A stretch of DNA of 11,851 bases. It comes from Lachnospiraceae bacterium UBA1766. Its GTDB lineage: Bacteria; Bacillota; Clostridia; Lachnospirales; Lachnospiraceae. Shown here piece by piece: positions 7,285-11,851 of the stretch. Positions within the stretch are counted from its first letter, which is position 1. Each line of letters opens with the position of its first letter. The stretch covers positions 1 to 11,851 of the forward strand of contig DCGY01000017.1 in the NCBI GenBank assembly GCA_002314715.1, in the 5' to 3' direction. The notes under the pieces were generated by a model. The model was not told the DNA's origin. It saw only the letters and a list, made by a program, of their open reading frames with translations, and ran no database searches. The translations under genes were made by a program, and so were the position numbers.

Positions 7285-9330
7285 TTGGGAAAGAACATAT
7301 TCATAGCAGAAAAGCCCAGCGTTGCAAAAGAATTTGCAAATGCATTAAAAGAAAATATGAAATCCTTTGACGGATATTTGGAATCGGAAAATACCATTGT
7401 AACCTGGTGCGTTGGCCATTTGGTTACAATGAGCTATCCGGAAGTTTATGATGAAAAGTATAAACGATGGAGCTTTGATACGATTCCCTTTCTGCCACAG
7501 GAATTTAAGTATGAGATTATACCAGGTGTGGCGAAGCAATTTAAGATTGTCAGTGGATTGCTGAATCGGCAGGATGTTTCAACGATTTATGTATGTACCG
7601 ACTCGGGACGAGAAGGTGAATATATTTATCGTTTGGTAGAACAAATGGCCGGAGTATCCGGAAAAGAACGCCGCAGAGTCTGGATTGATTCTCAGACGGA
7701 AGAAGAGATTATGCGCGGTATCAAAGAAGCCAAGGATTTATCCTGTTATGACAGCTTAAGTGATGCCGCTTATTTGCGTGCAAAAGAAGATTACCTGATG
7801 GGTATTAATTTTTCCAGAGCTCTTACCTTGAAATATGGGTATAGTGTTAAGAATTTTCTGGGAAAAGATCGCGCGGTTATTTCGGTTGGACGAGTTATGA
7901 CCTGCGTTTTGGGAATCATTGTGAAGAGAGAACGGGAGATTCGTTCTTTTGTGAAAACACCGTTTTATCGTGTAATGGGAAACTTTGCCTTAAACGGGTT
8001 GGATTTTTCCGGTGAGTGGAGAGTGGTGGAAGGCACCAAGTACTACATGTCACCGGTGCTTTATAAGGAAAATGGTTTCAAAGAAAAAATCTATGCAGAA
8101 AAACTGATTGAGGAATTGGAAGCAGAACCAAAAGAAAATGCGAAGATTCTGAAGATTGAAAAGAAAAAAGAAAACAAAAATGCACCGCTTCTGTATAATT
8201 TGGCGGAAATCCAGAATGATTGCTCCAAGATGTTTAAAATCAGTCCGGATGAAACTCTTCGAATTATTCAGGAATTGTACGAAAAGAAACTGGTTACCTA
8301 TCCGCGTACAGATGCCAGAGTTCTTTCGACAGCTGTAGCAAAGGAAATTCATAAGAATATCGGCGGCCTTCGAAACTTTGCGCCTATGAAACCTTTTGCG
8401 GAGGAAATATTGCAAAACGGAAGCTATAAGGGCATTGCAAAGACACGTTATGTAAATGATAAGCAAATTACCGATCACTATGCCATTATTCCTACCGGTC
8501 AGGGCTTCAACAATTTAAACAGCCTTCGTCCTACGGAGGGTAAGGTTTATGAGTTGATTTGTCGGCGTTTTTTAAGCATTTTTTATCCTGCGGCGGTATA
8601 TCAGAAACTGTCTTTGGTAACGGAAGTAAAGGGAGAACAGTTCTTTTCCAATTTTAAGTTCTTGCTGGAAGAGGGTTACCTAAAGGTTGCTACCCCGGCA
8701 AGCAAACGGGAGAATACCGAAAAAGAACAAAGCGCAAACGGCAAACCGGCAGATGCAAAGAACGAAGAGAAATCCTCTGAAGAAGAAAGCGAAATGACAG
8801 CCAGTCAGGATTTGGCCAACCTTTTAATGACCTGCAAAAAAGGCGATGAGATTTCGATAAACGGATTTGAAATCAAAGAGGGAGAAACTTCTCCGCCGAA
8901 ACGATATACCTCCGGAAGTATTATTCTTACCATGGAAAATGCCGGTCAGTTTATTGAGGATGAAGAACTTCGCGCACAGATTAAAGGCAGCGGTATCGGC
9001 ACCAGTGCCACCAGAGCGGAGATTTTAAAGAAACTGGTAAATAATGATTATCTGGCACTGAATAATAAGACGCAGGTTTTAACACCTACACTTATGGGGG
9101 AAATGATTTATGATGTGGTGGATCATTCCATTAAACCGCTTTTAGATCCTTCGCTGACGGCAAGTTGGGAAAAGGGATTAACCATGGTGGCGGACTCCAG
9201 CATTACCTCTGAGGAATATATGCAGAAGTTGTCGGATTTTGTGGCAAGACGAACCAATATTGTAAGACAGCAAAACAATACCAATGCATTGCAGGGATTA
9301 TTCCGAACGGCAAAGCAGTATTACAAATAA
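7285..9330 (+). CDS. topB: DNA topoisomerase III (type IA)
   Basis: Single-strand-passing topoisomerase that decatenates and resolves replication and recombination intermediates. The 681-residue protein has an N-terminal Toprim domain with Glu9 (IAEKPSVA) and the metal motif TDSGREGE (105-112), the TopB form of the DxDxE site. Conserved active-site text follows at SVGRVMT (200-206), and the catalytic tyrosine is Tyr339 in VTYPRTDAR (337-345). DHYAIIPTG (397-405), GIGTSATRAEI (570-580) and LTASWEKGL (624-632) are also typical. A charged low-complexity insert (about 471-507, rich in E, K, S, N) interrupts the fold. No C-terminal cysteine zinc fingers are present. The start is TTG, supported by GGGAG (7274-7278) 6 bases upstream and by the residue order MGKNIFIAEKPS. 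The spacing of 10 bases from the phosphodiesterase gene suggests one transcript. Confidence 0.96.
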   Translation: MGKNIFIAEKPSVAKEFANALKENMKSFDGYLESENTIVTWCVGHLVTMSYPEVYDEKYKRWSFDTIPFLPQEFKYEIIPGVAKQFKIVSGLLNRQDVSTIYVCTDSGREGEYIYRLVEQMAGVSGKERRRVWIDSQTEEEIMRGIKEAKDLSCYDSLSDAAYLRAKEDYLMGINFSRALTLKYGYSVKNFLGKDRAVISVGRVMTCVLGIIVKREREIRSFVKTPFYRVMGNFALNGLDFSGEWRVVEGTKYYMSPVLYKENGFKEKIYAEKLIEELEAEPKENAKILKIEKKKENKNAPLLYNLAEIQNDCSKMFKISPDETLRIIQELYEKKLVTYPRTDARVLSTAVAKEIHKNIGGLRNFAPMKPFAEEILQNGSYKGIAKTRYVNDKQITDHYAIIPTGQGFNNLNSLRPTEGKVYELICRRFLSIFYPAAVYQKLSLVTEVKGEQFFSNFKFLLEEGYLKVATPASKRENTEKEQSANGKPADAKNEEKSSEEESEMTASQDLANLLMTCKKGDEISINGFEIKEGETSPPKRYTSGSIILTMENAGQFIEDEELRAQIKGSGIGTSATRAEILKKLVNNDYLALNNKTQVLTPTLMGEMIYDVVDHSIKPLLDPSLTASWEKGLTMVADSSITSEEYMQKLSDFVARRTNIVRQQNNTNALQGLFRTAKQYYK

Positions 9331-9337
9331 AAAGGAG
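9331..9337 (+). promoter_or_regulatory. Shine-Dalgarno site deciding an ATG start
   Basis: AAAGGAG ends 7 bases before the ATG at 9345 but only 1 base before an in-frame TTG at 9339. Normal spacing therefore picks the ATG and removes two residues from the longer reading. Confidence 0.85.
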
Positions 9338-9344
9338 ATTGAAA

Positions 9345-10016
9345 ATGGGCGTAGAATTATATACCGTAGCCAATATGTATGATTTAACGCAGACGATTGC
9401 AGCATCAATTTTTGATGATGTGACTTACGCATGGGAGGTGCTTCCCAAAATTCATGATTATATCTTGAAGCTTGGAGAAACTTTAAATCCCGAAATCTTT
9501 GAAAAAAGAGGAGATGACATCTGGGTTGCAAAATCAGCCAAAGTAGCGCCTACCGCCTGCTTAAACGGCCCTTTAATTGTGGACGAGGATGCGGAAATCA
9601 GACATTGTGCATTTGTGCGCGGAAACGCAATTGTAGGAAAAGGTGCAGTAGTGGGAAATTCTACCGAACTGAAAAATGTTGTCCTCTTTAATAAGGTTCA
9701 GGTTCCTCATTATAATTATGTTGGAGACAGTGTGCTTGGTTATAAATCGCATATGGGTGCAGGTTCCATTACTTCCAATGTGAAAAGCGATAAAACTCTG
9801 GTTATCATTAAAGGTACGGACTTTCAGGTGGAGACCGGCCTTAAGAAAATGGGGGCTATGCTTGGAGATGAGGTAGAGGTTGGCTGTAATTCTGTTTTAA
9901 ATCCCGGTACCGTAATCGGCAAGCAATCCAATGTGTATCCAACCTCTTGTGTGCGGGGTGTCATTCCCACAAATTCGATTTTTAAGGCACCCGGACAAGT
10001 AGTTGCAAAACAATAA
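9345..10016 (+). CDS. Left-handed beta-helix protein resembling the GlmU acetyltransferase domain
   Basis: A 223-residue protein without a signal peptide. Residues 1-55 are helical; the remainder reads as hexapeptide repeats (for example KVAPTACLNGPLIVDEDA from about 66, then IVGKGAVVGNSTELKN). The wording follows the C-terminal acetyltransferase half of GlmU: GNSTELKN (104-111), HYNYVGD (122-128), whose His122 matches the catalytic His of GlmU, and GAGSITSNV (138-146). The uridylyltransferase half with its nucleotide-binding motif is missing. Close relatives are commonly labelled UDP-N-acetylglucosamine pyrophosphorylase, which this architecture cannot support alone. A sugar-phosphate or nucleotide-sugar acyltransferase is the likeliest role, inferred only from fold and motif. 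The gene begins 14 bases after topB and appears to end the plus-strand operon. Confidence 0.8.
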   Translation: MGVELYTVANMYDLTQTIAASIFDDVTYAWEVLPKIHDYILKLGETLNPEIFEKRGDDIWVAKSAKVAPTACLNGPLIVDEDAEIRHCAFVRGNAIVGKGAVVGNSTELKNVVLFNKVQVPHYNYVGDSVLGYKSHMGAGSITSNVKSDKTLVIIKGTDFQVETGLKKMGAMLGDEVEVGCNSVLNPGTVIGKQSNVYPTSCVRGVIPTNSIFKAPGQVVAKQ

Positions 10017-10071
10017 TTTGACGTATGTATGTAACAAAATACAAGAAAATGTGTTTTGTGCTAATATTTTC

Positions 10072-10096
10072 ACAAAAAAATACTAGATTTTTTTGT
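10072..10096. repeat. AT-rich perfect inverted repeat between operons
   Basis: Ten-base arms (10072-10081 ACAAAAAAAT and 10087-10096 ATTTTTTTGT) are perfectly complementary around the loop ACTAG. The stem is nearly all A-T and so weak as a terminator, but the plus strand ends in a T-rich arm. It may help end the upstream operon, or be a protein-binding palindrome for the downstream gene. Confidence 0.45.
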
Positions 10097-10129
10097 CGTT
10101 TTATGAGAAAATACTTGCGTATGTGAATT

Positions 10130-10150
10130 ATACTCCAAAGGAGTATTTTT
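10130..10150 (+). terminator. Short hairpin with T run, possible terminator or leader attenuator
   Basis: ATACTCC (10130-10136) and GGAGTAT (10140-10146) form a perfect 7-bp stem with loop AAA, followed by Ts to 10150. It looks like a small intrinsic terminator for the operon ending at 10016. It lies only 24 bases before the next ATG. Its GGAG is hidden in the stem and is not the ribosome site, which is the separate AAAGGAG at 10161-10167. Whether it ends the upstream transcript or sits in the next leader depends on an unmapped promoter. Confidence 0.5.
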
Positions 10151-10174
10151 ATAAGATTTGAAAGGAGATTTGAC

Positions 10175-10867
10175 ATGATTTATTCAAAGGAAGTTGAAGA
10201 GATGTGTCCCGTAGCACAGGGTGTTCATCACGGTTGTGCTCCCATCCCGGAAGAAGCTAAGTGGGTTCAGGCTAAGAGAGTAGAAGATATCTCTGGCTTT
10301 ACTCATGGTATTGGCTGGTGTGCGCCTCAGCAGGGTGCCTGCAAGCTTTCCCTTAACGTTAAGGAGGGTATTATTCAGGAAGCATTGGTTGAGACCATCG
10401 GATGTTCCGGTATGACTCATTCCGCAGCTATGGCTGCTGAAATCCTTCCCGGTTTAACCGTTATGGAAGCATTGAATACTGACCTTGTTTGTGATGCTAT
10501 CAACACTGCTATGAGAGAGCTTTTCTTACAGATCGTTTACGGACGTTCTCAGAGTGCATTCTCAGAGGAAGGTCTTCCTGTAGGTGCTGGTCTTGAGGAT
10601 CTTGGTAAGGGTCTTGTATCTCAGGTAGGTACAATGTATGGTACTAAGCTTAAGGGTTCACGTTACCTCCAGATGACAGAGGGTTATTGCACACGCATGG
10701 CTCTTGATGCAAATAATGAGGTTATCGGTTATGAGTTCGTTCACATGGGCAAGCTCATGCAGTGGATTAAGGAAGGTATGGATGCTAATGAGGCTGTTAA
10801 GAAGGCAACTGGTTGCTATGGCCGCTTCAAGGATGCAGTTAAGTATATCGACCCACGTAAAGAGTAA
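10175..10867 (+). CDS. IscU/NifU-N-like iron-sulfur cluster scaffold family protein (possibly a chimeric sequence)
   Basis: A 230-residue cytoplasmic protein. The segment from about 50 to 100 (ACKLSLNVKEGIIQEALVE, then TIGCSGMTHSAAMAAEILPG) follows the IscU/NifU-N pattern, in which a beta strand leads to GC-x-(S/A)-rich helix text; Cys77 matches a cluster-binding Cys of IscU. Other cysteines are at 11, 21, 49, 56, 106, 172 and 214. The order of ligands differs from classical IscU/SufU, so cluster binding is inferred. Relatives are annotated as iron-sulfur cluster assembly scaffold proteins and, from memory, occur next to GGGtGRT-family genes, as here. The start has AAAGGAG 7 bases upstream. 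Oddity: codon use changes midway. Residues 1-100 use GAA 8 times and GAG 3, plus ACC and CCC; residues 101-230 use GAG 8 and GAA 2, with no ACC or CCC. The two halves may come from different genomes. Confidence 0.8.
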   Translation: MIYSKEVEEMCPVAQGVHHGCAPIPEEAKWVQAKRVEDISGFTHGIGWCAPQQGACKLSLNVKEGIIQEALVETIGCSGMTHSAAMAAEILPGLTVMEALNTDLVCDAINTAMRELFLQIVYGRSQSAFSEEGLPVGAGLEDLGKGLVSQVGTMYGTKLKGSRYLQMTEGYCTRMALDANNEVIGYEFVHMGKLMQWIKEGMDANEAVKKATGCYGRFKDAVKYIDPRKE

Positions 10868-10893
10868 TACTATAACTAATTAATTATTATCCT

Positions 10894-11100
10894 ATGCTTC
10901 AGAAATTCATACGAATTTATAACATCGTAATCATTGTTTTGGTTATTTTGTTTGGTATTGGTGCTTGCTATTTCTTTAATGGTGGCACACCACTTAAAGG
11001 TTGGTATTGCATTTTCTTTGCAATCATCATGGGCCTTATGTGGTGGGTAACAAATACTTTTGTAAAACGTATGATCAAGCAACAGACAAAGAAACACTGA
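10894..11100 (+). CDS. Small two-helix membrane protein of unknown function
   Basis: A 68-residue protein with two clear hydrophobic segments, about 9-28 (YNIVIIVLVILFGIGACYFF) and 37-56 (WYCIFFAIIMGLMWWVTNTF). The ends are basic (MLQKFIRIYN... and ...VKRMIKQQTKKH), which would place both termini in the cytoplasm by the positive-inside rule. I do not recognise a family. It begins 26 bases after the IscU-like gene and ends 59 bases before the GGGtGRT-family gene, on the same strand, so it is likely co-transcribed with both. There is no Shine-Dalgarno sequence: the leader is AT-rich (TAATTATTATCCT before ATG), unlike every plus-strand gene upstream. Its threonines are ACA or ACT, never ACC. It is probably real because of its tidy membrane topology and its position between two related genes. 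Confidence 0.65.
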   Translation: MLQKFIRIYNIVIIVLVILFGIGACYFFNGGTPLKGWYCIFFAIIMGLMWWVTNTFVKRMIKQQTKKH

Positions 11101-11159
11101 TTTGTCAATTAGGGTATTAGTTATTTACAATTTTTCAACGATTAATAAAATCCAAAAAT

Positions 11160-11851
11160 ATGGCATTATTTGAAAGTTATGATCGCCGCATCGCTCAAGT
11201 CAACGCTGCTTTGAACGCTGCAGGTATCAAGGATATCGATGAGGCTAAGGCAATCTGCGACGCTAAAGGCATCGATCCATATGCAATGTGTGAGTCAACT
11301 CAGCCTATCTGCTTTGAGAACGCAAAGTGGGCTTATGTAGTAGGTGCTGCTATCGCAATCAAGAAAAACTGCACAATCGCTGCTGATGCAGCTGAGGCAA
11401 TTGGCCTTGGTCTTCAGTCTTTCTGTATTCCTGGCTCTGTAGCAGATGATCGTAAGGTAGGTATTGGTCACGGTAATCTTGCTGCTCGTCTTCTTCGTGA
11501 GGAGACTCAGTGCTTCGCTTTCTTGGCTGGTCACGAGTCTTATGCTGCTGCTGAAGGCGCTATCAAGATCGCTGAGATGGCTAACAAGGTACGTAAGAAC
11601 CCTCTCCGCGTTATCCTTAACGGTCTCGGTAAGGATGCTGCTAAGATCATTTCTCGTATCAATGGTTTTACATATGTTCAGACTCAGTTTGACTATGCTA
11701 CTGGTGAGTGTAACATCGTAGCAGAGACTCCATATTCTGATGGTCTCCGCGCTAAGGTACGTTGCTATGGTGCTGATGATGTTCGCGAAGGTGTTAAGAT
11801 TATGTGGAATGAGGGCGTAGATGTATCTATCACTGGTAACTCAACTAACCC
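11160..11851 (+). CDS. GGGtGRT-family protein, 3' end cut off by the window
   Basis: An open frame from ATG at 11160 to the window end with no stop: 230 codons plus two bases. The visible part starts MALFESYDRRIAQVNAALNA and continues with alanine- and glycine-rich text (VVGAAIAIKKN 60-70, AAEAIGLGLQSFCIPGSVAD 77-96, GIGHGNLAARLL 101-112, ILNGLGKDAAK 152-162). I recognise this as the family named GGGtGRT, about 330 residues long by memory and of unknown biochemical role; the name-giving motif would lie in the missing part. Cysteines are at 34, 44, 51, 71, 89, 118, 184 and 202. It follows the IscU-like and small membrane genes, a pairing I believe is recurrent. There is no Shine-Dalgarno sequence (AATAAAATCCAAAAAT precedes the ATG). 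None of its 9 visible threonines is ACC, and none of its arginines is AGA, which points to a Bacteroidota-like source. Confidence 0.8.
   Translation, partial: MALFESYDRRIAQVNAALNAAGIKDIDEAKAICDAKGIDPYAMCESTQPICFENAKWAYVVGAAIAIKKNCTIAADAAEAIGLGLQSFCIPGSVADDRKVGIGHGNLAARLLREETQCFAFLAGHESYAAAEGAIKIAEMANKVRKNPLRVILNGLGKDAAKIISRINGFTYVQTQFDYATGECNIVAETPYSDGLRAKVRCYGADDVREGVKIMWNEGVDVSITGNSTN

Noticed and set aside
7597..7620. TopB Toprim motif TDSGREGE seems to lack the second Asp of DxD
   Set aside because: Topoisomerase III proteins of this group normally read TD-x-GREGE, so this is the family form and not a defect.
8050..8478. 142-codon open frame on the minus strand
   Set aside because: It lies wholly inside topB, has no ribosome site and reads as low-complexity Phe/Leu/Asn-rich text, the expected antisense of A-rich coding DNA.
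9339..9344. Upstream TTG start for the beta-helix gene (adds two residues)
   Set aside because: It is only one base from the Shine-Dalgarno sequence; the ATG at 9345 has the normal 7-base spacing.
11101..11128. Possible Bacteroidota-type promoter (TTTG at 11101, TATTTAC near 11122) before the GGGtGRT gene
   Set aside because: The downstream element matches the TAnnTTTG consensus poorly, and the gap is short enough for read-through from the preceding gene.
11464..11721. 85-codon plus-strand open frame and a minus-strand frame at 11295-11534
   Set aside because: Both overlap the clearly coding GGGtGRT-family frame and show repetitive Leu/Ser/Arg text typical of out-of-frame reading.

Overview
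The window starts inside a tRNA gene and ends inside a protein gene. From the start to about 10.4 kb it looks like one low-GC Firmicutes chromosome, most likely Lachnospiraceae (Clostridia). Coding density is high, nearly every gene has a strong AGGAGG-type ribosome binding site, two genes start with TTG, and threonine is mostly ACC. The genus assignment is inference; no marker gene fixes it.

Layout. (1) 1-1324: the 3' part of a tRNA-Thr(CGT), then a membrane protein built from four copies of the MscS-associated 'conserved TM helix' unit, closed by a strong rho-independent terminator. (2) 2872-1303, minus strand: the ATPase and permease of a NitT/TauT-type ABC importer, with no substrate-binding protein here. 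The permease stop codon lies inside the terminator shared with the convergent membrane-protein gene. (3) 3034-10016, plus strand: argH (arginine biosynthesis), asd (aspartate pathway), a PAS-degenerate GGDEF-EAL protein (probable c-di-GMP phosphodiesterase), topB (topoisomerase III) and a GlmU-C-like left-handed beta-helix protein. Gaps are only 10, 43, 10 and 14 bases, so they probably form one operon read from a good sigma-A promoter before argH. A possible ArgR box overlaps that promoter. (4) 10175-11851: an IscU-like Fe-S scaffold relative, a 68-residue membrane protein, and the first 230 codons of a protein I recognise as the GGGtGRT family.

The most notable signal is within the IscU-like gene. 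Its first half has a Shine-Dalgarno sequence and the codon habits of the preceding 10 kb. From about 10.46-10.63 kb onward the codon choice changes (ACC to ACA/ACT, GAA to GAG, CCC/CCG to CCA/CCT, AGA to CGT/CGC). The next two genes also lack any Shine-Dalgarno sequence and follow AT-rich leaders, as in Bacteroidota such as Prevotella. The right end may therefore come from another organism, joined inside a conserved gene either by a metagenome assembly chimera or by real recombination. The link between the last three genes and the rest of the window should be treated with caution until this is resolved.

No CRISPR array, insertion sequence, phage gene or rRNA is visible. No gene-free stretch exceeds 300 bases.
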